This document shows, piece by piece, positions 1 through 8,366 of a stretch of 64,000 bases of DNA (positions are counted from its first letter, which is position 1; every line of letters begins with the position of its first letter). This DNA comes from Formosa sp. L2A11 (GTDB lineage Bacteria; Bacteroidota; Bacteroidia; Flavobacteriales; Flavobacteriaceae): NCBI RefSeq assembly GCF_009796865.1, contig NZ_CP047028.1:1116001-1180000 (forward strand), written 5' to 3'. Under the pieces are notes generated by a model. The model was not told where the DNA came from. It worked only from the letters and a program-made list of their open reading frames with translations, and did no database searches. Both the position numbers and the translations under genes were made by a program.

Positions 1-1883
1 TCACAGATTTTGATATCAATTTATTTAAGTCTGGGAAACATTATAATTTATTCGAAAAATTTGGATCTCATATAATAACCTGCGAAGGTGAAAAAGGAAC
101 CTATTTTGCTGTTTGGGCACCAAGCGCAAAATCGGTTTCTGTTATTGGAGATTTTAATTTTTGGAATTCAGAAGAACACCCTCTAAATGTACGTTGGGAT
201 TCTAGCGGAATTTGGGAAGGGTTTATTCCTAAAATTGGTAAAGGGAGTTTGTATAAATATGCTATTACTAGCAATAATAACAACATAAAAACCGAAAAAG
301 CAGATCCCTATGGTATCCGTTGCGAACAGCCTCCAAAAACCGCTTCTGTAGTTTGGGACAATTCAGACTATAAGTGGAAAGACAAAAGTTGGATGTCTTA
401 CCGAAATGAAAAAAATGGTTTAGACAGACCATATGCCGTTTACGAGGTACATTTAGGATCTTGGATGCGTAATGTTGAAGAAGATCGTTTTTTAACGTAT
501 AACGAACTTGCTAAGACATTAGTAGATTATGTGAAAGAGATGAATTTTACACATGTAGAATTTATGCCTATTATGGAATATCCTTACGATCCGTCTTGGG
601 GATATCAAATAACAGGATATTTTGCACCAACGTCTCGATTTGGAACACCACAAGAATTTATGGGCTTGGTAGATGCGTTTCATAAAGCAGATATTGGTGT
701 TATTTTAGATTGGGTTCCTTCACATTTCCCATCGGATGCGCATGGTTTAGGGAATTTTGATGGCTCTTGTCTTTACGAACATCCAGACATTAAAAAAGGC
801 TATCACCCAGATTGGAAAAGTTTAATTTTTAATTATGAACGCCCAGAAGTACGTTCGTTTTTAATAAGTAATGCCATTTACTGGCTTAAAAATTATCATA
901 TAGATGCCTTACGTGTAGATGCTGTTGCCTCTATGATTTATCTAGATTATTCTAGAGAAGATGGCGAATGGGAACCAAATATTTACGGAGGAAACGAAAA
1001 CCTAGCAGCAGTTTCATTTTTAAAAGAATGTAACGAAGCTGTATATTCTATGTTTGATGGCGTACAAACCATAGCAGAAGAATCTACAGCCTATACCGGT
1101 GTAACTAATAAAGTAGAACATGGCGGATTAGGTTTTGGTATGAAATGGATGATGGGTTGGATGCACGATACCTTAGATTATTTTAAGAAAGATCCAATTT
1201 ACAGAAGCTACCACCAAAACGAAATTACGTTTAGTTTAGCCTATGCGTTTTCAGAACATTTTATGTTACCTATTTCTCACGACGAAGTGGTGTATGGTAA
1301 AAATTCTGTTTTAGGCAGAATGCCAGGAGACGAATGGCAACGTTTTGCCAATTTAAGATTAATGTACGGTTATATGTACACACATCCAGGTACCAAATTA
1401 CTTTTTATGGGTTCTGAGTTTGGACAATACAACGAATGGGATTCTCTAAGTAGTTTAGATTGGAATTTACTAGAATTTGAACCGCATATAAACACTAAAA
1501 ATTATTTAAAAACGTTAAATACACTCTATCAAAATACGCCAGCTTTATATGAAAAAGGATTTAGCCAAGACGGATTTGAATGGATTAGTTACGACGATCA
1601 TCAGAATGCGGTAATTTCTTATATAAGAAAAGGACACGATCCAGAAAACGATCTTATTGTGGTGTGTAATTTTACACCAAATAGTCATAAAAAATACGAT
1701 ATTGGAGTACCTAGAAAAGGAAGCTTAATAGAAGTATTTAACAGTGATAATGCAACTTATGGTGGTAGTGGTATAATAAACGCTAAACCTATAAAGGCTA
1801 AAAAAGAAACATGGAATAATAAGCCATTTACAGCTTCTATAACTGTGCCGCCATTAGCTATAAGTATTTTCAAGTATAAGTAA
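1..1883 (+). CDS. glgB: 1,4-alpha-glucan branching enzyme GlgB (5' end outside window)
   Basis: This GH13 enzyme cuts an alpha-1,4 glucan chain and re-attaches it by an alpha-1,6 bond, making branches in glycogen. The reading frame is open from base 3, so the true start lies upstream; the first in-frame start-like codon (TTG at 249) is internal. The visible N-terminal part resembles the CBM48 domain (GTYFAVWAPSAKSVSVIGDF). All GH13 catalytic regions follow: DWVPSHF, DALRVDAVAS with the nucleophile Asp at 918-920, IAEES with the acid/base Glu at 1077-1079, and ISHDE with the transition-state Asp at 1281-1283. The C-terminal beta domain is complete. A GH31 glucosidase gene follows 138 bases later on the same strand, suggesting a glycogen or alpha-glucan unit. 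The family call is firm. Confidence 0.96.
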   Translation, partial: TDFDINLFKSGKHYNLFEKFGSHIITCEGEKGTYFAVWAPSAKSVSVIGDFNFWNSEEHPLNVRWDSSGIWEGFIPKIGKGSLYKYAITSNNNNIKTEKADPYGIRCEQPPKTASVVWDNSDYKWKDKSWMSYRNEKNGLDRPYAVYEVHLGSWMRNVEEDRFLTYNELAKTLVDYVKEMNFTHVEFMPIMEYPYDPSWGYQITGYFAPTSRFGTPQEFMGLVDAFHKADIGVILDWVPSHFPSDAHGLGNFDGSCLYEHPDIKKGYHPDWKSLIFNYERPEVRSFLISNAIYWLKNYHIDALRVDAVASMIYLDYSREDGEWEPNIYGGNENLAAVSFLKECNEAVYSMFDGVQTIAEESTAYTGVTNKVEHGGLGFGMKWMMGWMHDTLDYFKKDPIYRSYHQNEITFSLAYAFSEHFMLPISHDEVVYGKNSVLGRMPGDEWQRFANLRLMYGYMYTHPGTKLLFMGSEFGQYNEWDSLSSLDWNLLEFEPHINTKNYLKTLNTLYQNTPALYEKGFSQDGFEWISYDDHQNAVISYIRKGHDPENDLIVVCNFTPNSHKKYDIGVPRKGSLIEVFNSDNATYGGSGIINAKPIKAKKETWNNKPFTASITVPPLAISIFKYK

Positions 1884-2021
1884 ATACAGTATTTTGTAAT
1901 ATGTTAAATTTTAGCACATAAAGATCATTCTTTAAATTAAAAGCACGCTTAATTTTAATAAAAAGAAAGGATGTAACAATCTAAATATCTTAGGTTTATG
2001 TTCTATTCTAATTAATATATT

Positions 2022-4424
2022 ATGATTACAAATACAGAATTAGAACAAAAAGGAGATCAATTTCCTAACCATATTGTTTTCTACGAAAAAAACATAGACA
2101 CACTTCATTTTAAAACAGAAAATGGAGTGGGTTTACAACTTACCATAGTGCGAGATAGTGTCTTGCGTTTTAGATATTCTACTTATCCTAGTTTCGAAAA
2201 CGACTTTTCCTATGCGATTACAAAATACGCAAGTACAGGTTATAATCATTTAGAGGTTGAAGAAGTCGATAATTTTTATATTGTAACGACTTCAAAATTA
2301 ATTTGTAAGATTAATAAAAGCAATTTAAAAATAGCACTATTTGATGCTTTAGATCATACTTTAATCTCTCAAGATGAACTTGGTTATCACTGGGCAGAAT
2401 GTTACGAGTTTGGTGGCAATATTGTAAAAATGAGTAAAGTCTCTAACGACGGCGAAAGTTATTATGGATTAGGAGACAAACCAGATCATTTAAATTTAAA
2501 AGGAAAACGTTTCGAAAATTGGGTATCAGACTCTTTTGCCTTTGGTAAACATACAGACCCATTATACAAAGCCATTCCGTTTTACACCGGATTACATCAT
2601 GGTAAATCTTATGGTATATTTTTCGATAACTCGTTTAAATCTTGTTTCGATTTTGCACACGAACGTAAAAATATAACCAGCTTTTGGGCGTATGGAGGCG
2701 AAATGAATTACTACTTCATGTACGGTCCTAAAATGACAGATGTTGTAGCTAATTATACAGATTTAACAGGAAAACCTCATCAGCTTCCTGCGCTTTGGTC
2801 TTTAGGTTATCATCAATGTAAATGGAGTTATTATCCGGAATCTAAAGTCAAAGAAATTACATCTAAATTTCGAGAATTAAACATTCCGTGTGATGCTATT
2901 TATTTAGACATCGATTATATGGATGGTTTCCGTTGCTTCACTTGGAACAAGGATTATTTTCCAGATCCAAAACGAATGGTAAAAGAACTGTCTGACGATG
3001 GTTTTAAAACCATTGTTATTATAGATCCAGGAATTAAAATAGATCCGGAATATCCTGTTTTTAAAGAAGCGTTAGAAAAAGATTATTTCTGCAAGCGTGG
3101 AGATGGCCCATATATGAAAGGAAAAGTGTGGCCAGGACAATGCTATTTTCCAGATTTTACTAAAGCAGAAGTTAGAGCATGGTGGTCGGATTTATTTAAA
3201 GAACTTGTAGAAGATATAGGCGTAAGAGGCGTTTGGAACGATATGAACGAGCCTGCCGTTATGGAAGTACCTAACAAAACGTTCCCAGACGATGTACGCC
3301 ACGATTACGAAGGAAACCCATGTAGCCACAGAAAAGCTCATAATGTTTATGGCATGCAAATGGCCAGAGCAACGTATCATGGCTTAAAGAAATTTGCATA
3401 TCCAAAACGTCCGTTTGTAATTACAAGAGCCGCATACTCAGGAACACAACGCTATACGTCTGCTTGGACAGGAGATAACATTGCTTCTTGGGAACATTTA
3501 TGGATTGCCAATGTACAAGCACAACGCATGTCGCTTTCTGGATTTTCGTTTATAGGAAGTGATATTGGTGGTTTTGCAGAACAACCTAATGGCGAATTAT
3601 ACACACGTTGGATTCAATTGGGCGTATTTCATCCGTTTTGTAGAACACACTCTTCTGGAGATCATGGCGAACAAGAACCTTGGATGTTTGGAGACGAAGT
3701 AACAGATATTGTCCGTGCGTTTATAGAATTACGTTATCAGCTTCTACCCTATTTATACACTGCTTTTTGGCAATATTTAGATGAAGGTATTCCGATTTTA
3801 AAATCGCTTGTACTTTACGATCAAGAAGACATTCAAACCCATTACCGAACAGACGAATTTGTATATGGAAACAACATTTTAGTCTGCCCAATTTTAGAAC
3901 CAAATTCTAAAGGACGACGTATGTATGTTCCGCGTGGAAATTGGTATAACTACTGGACACAAGAACTTGTACAAGGAGGAAAAGAAATTTGGGTAGATAC
4001 AGAATTAGATACGATGCCTCTGTTTATAAAAGCAGGAAGTATTATTCCAAAATACCCCGTGCAACAATATGTTGGCGAAAAGGAATTTGATGAGGTTACT
4101 CTAGATGTACATTATAAATTAGGAAAAGAACAATCTTTATTATTCGACGATATACATGATGGTTACGATTACACAAAAGGACGTTATAATTTAAGTAAGT
4201 TTAAGCTTAATGGTAAGGCTAAGCAATTAATTATACAACAACATACCTCTGGTAAGTATACAACGCCTTATACGCGCTTTAAATTAAAACTTATAGGACT
4301 TCCTTTCCCTATTACAAAAATTGAAGTTGATAATGTAGCCATTGATCTAGACACTTTAAATGAAGTAAAAACAAGTTATCATTTAATTGTAGATAAGAAT
4401 TTCACAGAAACACATATTATGTAA
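2022..4424 (+). CDS. GH31 family alpha-glucosidase
   Basis: An 800-residue glycoside hydrolase of family 31, which removes terminal alpha-linked glucose from maltooligosaccharides or branched glucans. The nucleophile Asp is residue 407 in WNDMNEPA and the acid/base Asp is residue 485 in WTGDN. GSDIGGF and the FHPFCRTHSSGDHG segment are also typical of the family. The N-terminal beta-sandwich and C-terminal beta domains are full length. No signal peptide is visible, so a cytoplasmic enzyme acting on stored or imported glucan is likely. That fits its place downstream of glgB. Exact substrate (alpha-1,4 or alpha-1,6 or other) cannot be read from the sequence. Confidence 0.93.
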   Translation: MITNTELEQKGDQFPNHIVFYEKNIDTLHFKTENGVGLQLTIVRDSVLRFRYSTYPSFENDFSYAITKYASTGYNHLEVEEVDNFYIVTTSKLICKINKSNLKIALFDALDHTLISQDELGYHWAECYEFGGNIVKMSKVSNDGESYYGLGDKPDHLNLKGKRFENWVSDSFAFGKHTDPLYKAIPFYTGLHHGKSYGIFFDNSFKSCFDFAHERKNITSFWAYGGEMNYYFMYGPKMTDVVANYTDLTGKPHQLPALWSLGYHQCKWSYYPESKVKEITSKFRELNIPCDAIYLDIDYMDGFRCFTWNKDYFPDPKRMVKELSDDGFKTIVIIDPGIKIDPEYPVFKEALEKDYFCKRGDGPYMKGKVWPGQCYFPDFTKAEVRAWWSDLFKELVEDIGVRGVWNDMNEPAVMEVPNKTFPDDVRHDYEGNPCSHRKAHNVYGMQMARATYHGLKKFAYPKRPFVITRAAYSGTQRYTSAWTGDNIASWEHLWIANVQAQRMSLSGFSFIGSDIGGFAEQPNGELYTRWIQLGVFHPFCRTHSSGDHGEQEPWMFGDEVTDIVRAFIELRYQLLPYLYTAFWQYLDEGIPILKSLVLYDQEDIQTHYRTDEFVYGNNILVCPILEPNSKGRRMYVPRGNWYNYWTQELVQGGKEIWVDTELDTMPLFIKAGSIIPKYPVQQYVGEKEFDEVTLDVHYKLGKEQSLLFDDIHDGYDYTKGRYNLSKFKLNGKAKQLIIQQHTSGKYTTPYTRFKLKLIGLPFPITKIEVDNVAIDLDTLNEVKTSYHLIVDKNFTETHIM

Positions 4425-4476
4425 ATCATATTATTTCATTTCTTTAGTTGAAACAATCAAAAATATAACACATAAA

Positions 4477-4506
4477 AAACGCTCGTGAATTTATACACGA
4501 GCGTTT
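4477..4506. terminator. Bidirectional hairpin terminator between GH31 gene and accessory block
   Basis: An 11-bp stem AAACGCTCGTG / CACGAGCGTTT with an 8-base loop. T-rich tracts lie on both sides, so it can serve the convergent genes on each strand. Nearly the same hairpin recurs at 6327-6357. Confidence 0.85.
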
Positions 4507-4512
4507 CATTTT

Positions 4513-4959
4513 TTATTCAATTTGAGAATTTGCGAAAACATGAATATACTCCATTTTGCCTTTTTCTTTTTTAACTAAGTAAATAGTATAATTACTTAAA
4601 TGTTCAACAAATAGAAAATCATTTAGTTTATATTTTGTGTATTCATTATAGTATTCAGAATTGTGTACATATTTTTTTAAGCTAAGAATTTCTTTAGGCT
4701 TCTTTATACTTTCTATTCCAATTTTTTCAAAGAAAAAAGTACCTCTACCTATATCATTGCTATCTTCTAATAGATATGTATTAGAGACATATTTAGACTC
4801 AAAAACATATATGCCATCAAGTTTAAAAAATAGTGTATCCTTTTGTATTTCTTGAGCCATTAAAAATGATATTGGGCATAAATTTATCAATAGTAATAAA
4901 ACTATTTTTTGGTTTAATATCTTTATAAGACTTAATAAAATTAAAATAAACAAAACCAT
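4513..4959 (-). CDS. Small secreted protein of unknown function (module gene B'')
   Basis: A 148-residue protein I do not recognise by name. The N-terminus is very hydrophobic, with a signal-peptide-like stretch KIVLLLLINLCPISFLMAQ followed by EIQKDTLFFK. It is probably exported. The mature part contains DSNDIGRGTFFFEK and a C-terminus rich in Tyr and Lys. The start is uncertain: the in-frame ATG at 4959 adds about 17 residues before a typical signal peptide, and the codon where one would expect the start (IKILNQK) is ATA. The 5' part overlaps another open frame left from a broken upstream homologue (4823-5121). The KDTL(F/L) start of the mature region is shared with that pseudogene and with the 5319-5828 protein, suggesting one family. 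Confidence 0.6.
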   Translation of the reverse strand: MVLFILILLSLIKILNQKIVLLLLINLCPISFLMAQEIQKDTLFFKLDGIYVFESKYVSNTYLLEDSNDIGRGTFFFEKIGIESIKKPKEILSLKKYVHNSEYYNEYTKYKLNDFLFVEHLSNYTIYLVKKEKGKMEYIHVFANSQIE

Positions 4960-5121
4960 TATTTCCTGTATTTTTTATTAAAAATAAAACTTCATTTCCA
5001 TCTATTGTTTTAGTCTTATTTAAAACATTTGCATCATATTTAATAACAGAGTGTCTTTTTCTTTAGATTGAGCTAACGAAAGAATAGGTATCATTAAGAT
5101 TAATTTAAAAAACATTTTCAT
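4823..5121 (-). pseudogene. Frameshifted secreted-protein gene (module gene B')
   Basis: On the minus strand an ATG at 5121 starts a signal peptide (MKMFFKLILMIPILSLAQSK, then EKDTLLL) that ends after 33 residues at a stop at 5020-5022. A second frame, shifted by one base, carries on with protein-like sequence (KYDANVLNKTKTIDG, then NEVLFLIKNTGNNGFVYFNF) to a stop at 4823-4825. The halves fit one broken gene. Its tail overlaps the 5' end of the next gene (4513-4959), as expected after recombination between neighbouring homologues. The KEKDT start matches the intact lipoprotein at 5319-5828. Confidence 0.6.
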
Positions 5122-5123
5122 AA

Positions 5124-5264
5124 TTAATTATTTGGACAGTTTTTGGTTGTACTATGGTAATGTGAGTTTATACTGTTTTCCATATCTAATATCTTCACTT
5201 CAGATAAATCTTTATATGCCTGAACATCATGAGTCTTATTACTCAATACGGTACTAATTAAAAA
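5124..5264 (-). pseudogene. 3' remnant of a small lipoprotein gene (module gene A')
   Basis: An open frame of 46 residues without a start, bounded upstream by a stop at 5265-5267 and ending ...SINSHYHSTTKNCPNN at a stop at 5124-5126. The end resembles that of the lipoprotein at 5831-6127 (SYGHTRINSTSEPKCD), with a similar His, Ser-Thr, Cys pattern. As in that pair, only TT separates its TAA from the ATG of the next gene. I read it as the remaining tail of a duplicated copy. The similarity is short, so homology is an inference. Confidence 0.45.
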
Positions 5265-5318
5265 CTAGCACTAGCCGTTACAGAATATACTAGGATAAAC
5301 AGGGGAACAGAGTATTAT

Positions 5319-5828
5319 TTATTCCTTAATTGGTCTATTAAATAGAACTTCTCTTAGTACAATTTCTTTAGTATTCATTTCTGCAACGTCAATAATAAAT
5401 ATAATAACATCTACCTCCCTACTATCTTCTTTTTCAAAAACTTTACAAACCTTTTTATAGTTAGTATTTTTAAAAAAATTATTTTCTAAAACATCAATCT
5501 TATTTAAAAAACTAATATCTTTTTTTAGTATTAAAGGTGCTCTATAGTTTTCAGGAAATAAAGTTTTTGCACTGCTCCAATTAAAATGAGAAAATATATA
5601 TGCATACTCATAAAGAAATCCATCTTTTTTTTCATCAATTTCATAAGTAAATGAATTATCTACAGGAGAAACTCCTTTTACGGTTAACATTTGCTTTGGA
5701 ATAATGTCTTTTATCATTCCTTCTTCTTTAGCATTAAAAAGAATGTAAATTGTATCTTTTTCTTTTTTTTGTGATAAACAACTTTGAAATATTAATAATA
5801 GGAAAATAAAAATTATTTGATTTTTCAT
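5319..5828 (-). CDS. Lipoprotein of unknown function (module gene B)
   Basis: A 169-residue protein with a lipoprotein-type signal (MKNQIIFIFLLLIFQSC, Cys at 17), then SQKKEKDTIYILFN. It is rich in Lys, Glu and aromatic residues and contains no motif I can name. The start is the ATG at 5828, with only two bases between it and the stop of the upstream lipoprotein gene, so the two are probably co-transcribed. The KEKDT segment just after the signal peptide is shared with the pseudogene at 4823-5121 and, more loosely, with the protein at 4513-4959. Likely anchored in an envelope membrane; function unknown. Confidence 0.7.
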   Translation of the reverse strand: MKNQIIFIFLLLIFQSCLSQKKEKDTIYILFNAKEEGMIKDIIPKQMLTVKGVSPVDNSFTYEIDEKKDGFLYEYAYIFSHFNWSSAKTLFPENYRAPLILKKDISFLNKIDVLENNFFKNTNYKKVCKVFEKEDSREVDVIIFIIDVAEMNTKEIVLREVLFNRPIKE

Positions 5829-5830
5829 AA

Positions 5831-6127
5831 TTAATCACATTTAGGTTCTGATGTTGAATTAATTCTTGTATGCCCATAACTAATACTATAGTTATCTTTA
5901 TTAGTAGTGTTAGCCATATAATTATTGAACCCCATAGTACCTTCTAAACCTAGATAAGCAATATTAGTATAAAAATCATCTAAAGACATTTGATCCCAAT
6001 TAATTTGAATGTTGTTTTTAACAAATTTATTATCAAAATTATCTAAAGAAAACTCTTGTTTAAAATTTTGAATTTCTGCCTGTTCAATTTCAGTTATACC
6101 ATCATTAGAGCAACTGGCAAGTAGCAA
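5831..6127 (-). CDS. Small lipoprotein (module gene A), start region broken by a heptamer repeat
   Basis: The open frame codes for LLASCSNDGITEIEQAE followed by about 80 residues of a small Flavobacteriaceae-type lipoprotein ending STSEPKCD. Read from 6127 it has only a TTG start and too short a signal peptide. The natural ATG at 6148-6150 (MNKHLLATCYLPVA...) is out of frame and stops after 18 codons. Three tandem TACTTGC heptamers (6117-6137) cause the break: four copies would give MNKHLLATCYLLLASC, a good lipoprotein signal, in frame with the rest. In the sequence as given the gene is therefore probably off. It lies directly upstream of the lipoprotein at 5319-5828. Confidence 0.6.
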   Translation of the reverse strand: MLLASCSNDGITEIEQAEIQNFKQEFSLDNFDNKFVKNNIQINWDQMSLDDFYTNIAYLGLEGTMGFNNYMANTTNKDNYSISYGHTRINSTSEPKCD

Positions 6128-6137
6128 GTAGCAAGTA
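6117..6137 (-). repeat. Three tandem heptamers inside a lipoprotein signal peptide
   Basis: Perfect tandem units TACTTGC on the minus strand (GCAAGTA on plus), three copies. The frame of the downstream lipoprotein is restored with 1 or 4 copies and broken with 2 or 3. This makes it a candidate slipped-strand phase switch, or simply a recent loss-of-function slip. Confidence 0.9.
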
Positions 6138-6179
6138 AATGTTTATTCATAATTTATGTTTTAACTAAAAATATGTATA

Positions 6180-6226
6180 AAAAACATTATTATTTTGCGG
6201 TTTTACCGTAAAAAAATAATGTTTTT
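6180..6226. repeat. Long imperfect hairpin upstream of the accessory lipoprotein gene
   Basis: Arms AAAAACATTATT (6180-6191) and AATAATGTTTTT (6215-6226) pair perfectly. After one mismatch, a further 9-bp inner stem (TTTTGCGGT with ACCGTAAAA, including one G-U) closes on a 3-base loop. It lies 30 bases upstream of the minus-strand ATG at 6150. It could be a second terminator for the antiporter transcript or a leader structure of the lipoprotein mRNA. Confidence 0.6.
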
Positions 6227-6326
6227 AATATTTTGTGCAGTTAAACATATTATATATTTTTTAACTTAATTTACTCATGCTGTAACAAACGAATCAAGCA
6301 ATAATTTTTAGATTTAAACATATAAA

Positions 6327-6357
6327 AAACGCTCGTGAATAAACTTCACGAGCGTTT
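6327..6357 (-). terminator. Hairpin terminator of the antiporter gene
   Basis: A 13-bp stem AAACGCTCGTGAA / TTCACGAGCGTTT with a 5-base loop, followed on the minus strand by a T-run. It lies just downstream of the antiporter stop. Eleven stem bases are identical to the terminator at 4477-4506. Confidence 0.85.
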
Positions 6358-6382
6358 ATATTCTTTTTAAAAGTAAAAAAAA

Positions 6383-8221
6383 TTACATTTTCTCGACATC
6401 GAAAGGTTTTCCTAAATACACTAAAATATAACCAGATTCTATAGTAGGTTTATCTTTATTTGAAGATGAAATAATATCTAAAATACCTTTGTGATTTTTT
6501 ATAAAAATTGGAATAATATCTGGGTCAGAATCACTAATATTTAATAAGTTTATAAAGTGTGCTTTGTCTTTAATTTCTATTTCGTTTATCGCAGGATATT
6601 TACGAGTCACATCGCTTAAAGAATTAAAATCGTCTGTTTGAGAAAACAAGCCTTCCGGCGGAATTAAATCTGTATTATTCAATTCGTCTGCACTAAGTAA
6701 TCTAAACGAACCGTTTTCACCAAACTGTTTGCTAAACTTATTTATAGCATATTTATTAACGTCTGAACTTGCTGTTAATGCCATAAGAAATCCAACATCG
6801 TTCAATTCAATATTATCCATTAACGTATCAGAATAAATGTTAGTATTTATAGCTTCTAAGCCTAATTCTTCACTCATTTTAATGTTTAATGGATTGCTAT
6901 CTAACATTACAACGTGACGCCCATTTTGTTCTAAATAATGACCAATTAAACGTGATAATTTAGAGGCACCAACAATTAAAATACCTTCAGATTTTTTCAA
7001 GAATACACCTACCAATTTAGCAAACAAACGTGCTGTTGTAGCATTTAAGAGTACAGTTCCAAGCACAATCATAAACACTAATGGTGTAATATACTCGGCA
7101 TCTGGAATACCGCTTTTAGCTAATTTTAATCCAAATAAAGACGCAATACCTGCGGCCACAATACCACGAGGTCCTACCCAACTAACAAACAGCTTTTCTT
7201 TAAGTTTTAAAGACGATTTATATGTACTTAAAAATACTGCTATTGGTCTAATTATAAATACTACGATAATAAATAAAACGGCTGTATTCCAATTATATAT
7301 AAGTAATAAATCACTCATATTAATATTTGCTGCTAATAAAATAAACAGTATTGAAATTAATAATATACTAAGCGATTCTTTAAAGTAAAGTAATTCTTTT
7401 AGGTAAGCAGATTTAGAATTTCCTAAAACCATTCCCATTATTACAACTGCTAAAAGTCCAGATTCGTGAGCAAAAGAATCGGACAATACAAATACACCTA
7501 AAACAGATGCTAAAGCAAAGACATTTAATAAGTAATGCGGAATCCATTTTTTGTTAATAATGGTATTTAAAGCATGCGCAAACGTAAACCCGAAAGTAAA
7601 CCCAAACAATACAATTTTACCAAACTCTATAAACGCACGTTTAGTAAATTCGCCACCAGCATCTACACTAATAAACTCGAAAACCAATACAGCAATTAAA
7701 GCCCCAATAGGATCTATTAAAATACCTTCCCATTTTAACACTGCAGAGACATCTTTAGGTAATGGAATATTTCTTAAAATTGGCGTGATTACGGTTGGTC
7801 CTGTAACTATAATTAATCCTGAAAATAGAAACGATATTTCCCAACTTAAATAAAACGTATAATGTGCGGCAATAGCAGCACCAAAAAAGGTAACTGCAGA
7901 CCCTAAAGTAATTAGTTTTGTTATGGCTGGCGCCACGTTTTTAATTTCGTTTAACTTTAACGTTAAACCACCTTCAAATAAAATAATACTTATGGCTAGA
8001 GAGACAAAATAGAATAAACTTTCGCCTGGAAAAAGACCTTCACGCCCATTCCAAATAGGTTCTATCCATTTGGAGCCATCTTCAGAAAAAAATTCGGCAG
8101 CAATAGGCCCAACTAACAATCCTATAAGTATTAAAGGTAAAATAGCTGGTATTTTAAATTTCCAAGCGACCCATTGCGCTAATATTCCTAATATAATTAT
8201 CCCTGCAAGTTCTAACATCAA
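6383..8221 (-). CDS. CPA1-type cation:proton antiporter with C-terminal TrkA-N domain
   Basis: A 612-residue inner-membrane protein. Residues 1-400 form about 12-13 membrane segments of a sodium(potassium)/proton exchanger. The family signature LIDPIGALIAVLVFEF carries the buried Asp, and WVGPRGIVAAGIASLFGL is also typical. From about residue 405, GILIVGASKLSRLIGHYLE begins a Rossmann-fold TrkA-N (RCK) domain that in such proteins binds a nucleotide and gates transport. Full length. It is a single-gene unit on the minus strand, divergent from the MBL hydrolase gene and followed by a strong terminator. Whether it moves Na+ or K+ cannot be told from sequence. Confidence 0.9.
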   Translation of the reverse strand: MMLELAGIIILGILAQWVAWKFKIPAILPLILIGLLVGPIAAEFFSEDGSKWIEPIWNGREGLFPGESLFYFVSLAISIILFEGGLTLKLNEIKNVAPAITKLITLGSAVTFFGAAIAAHYTFYLSWEISFLFSGLIIVTGPTVITPILRNIPLPKDVSAVLKWEGILIDPIGALIAVLVFEFISVDAGGEFTKRAFIEFGKIVLFGFTFGFTFAHALNTIINKKWIPHYLLNVFALASVLGVFVLSDSFAHESGLLAVVIMGMVLGNSKSAYLKELLYFKESLSILLISILFILLAANINMSDLLLIYNWNTAVLFIIVVFIIRPIAVFLSTYKSSLKLKEKLFVSWVGPRGIVAAGIASLFGLKLAKSGIPDAEYITPLVFMIVLGTVLLNATTARLFAKLVGVFLKKSEGILIVGASKLSRLIGHYLEQNGRHVVMLDSNPLNIKMSEELGLEAINTNIYSDTLMDNIELNDVGFLMALTASSDVNKYAINKFSKQFGENGSFRLLSADELNNTDLIPPEGLFSQTDDFNSLSDVTRKYPAINEIEIKDKAHFINLLNISDSDPDIIPIFIKNHKGILDIISSSNKDKPTIESGYILVYLGKPFDVEKM

Positions 8222-8366
8222 TCATTTTTTCTTATGTGAAGATATAAAAGTTTTGGATTATTTAAGTCGCTCCATTCTTTTTTATGTTAAAAAAGACCTA
8301 ATAAAAAATAACATTTACTTAAAACTAGCTGACTATTTTTAACTTTACAGTACAAAATTAAAAAAC

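Noticed and set aside
249..251. TTG at 249 as the start of the branching enzyme
   Set aside because: The same frame is open to the left edge and codes for CBM48-like sequence, so the gene simply begins before the window.
8070..8342. 90-codon plus-strand open frame across the antiporter start
   Set aside because: Most of it is antisense to the antiporter N-terminus, and the rest is the divergent promoter region; composition is not protein-like.
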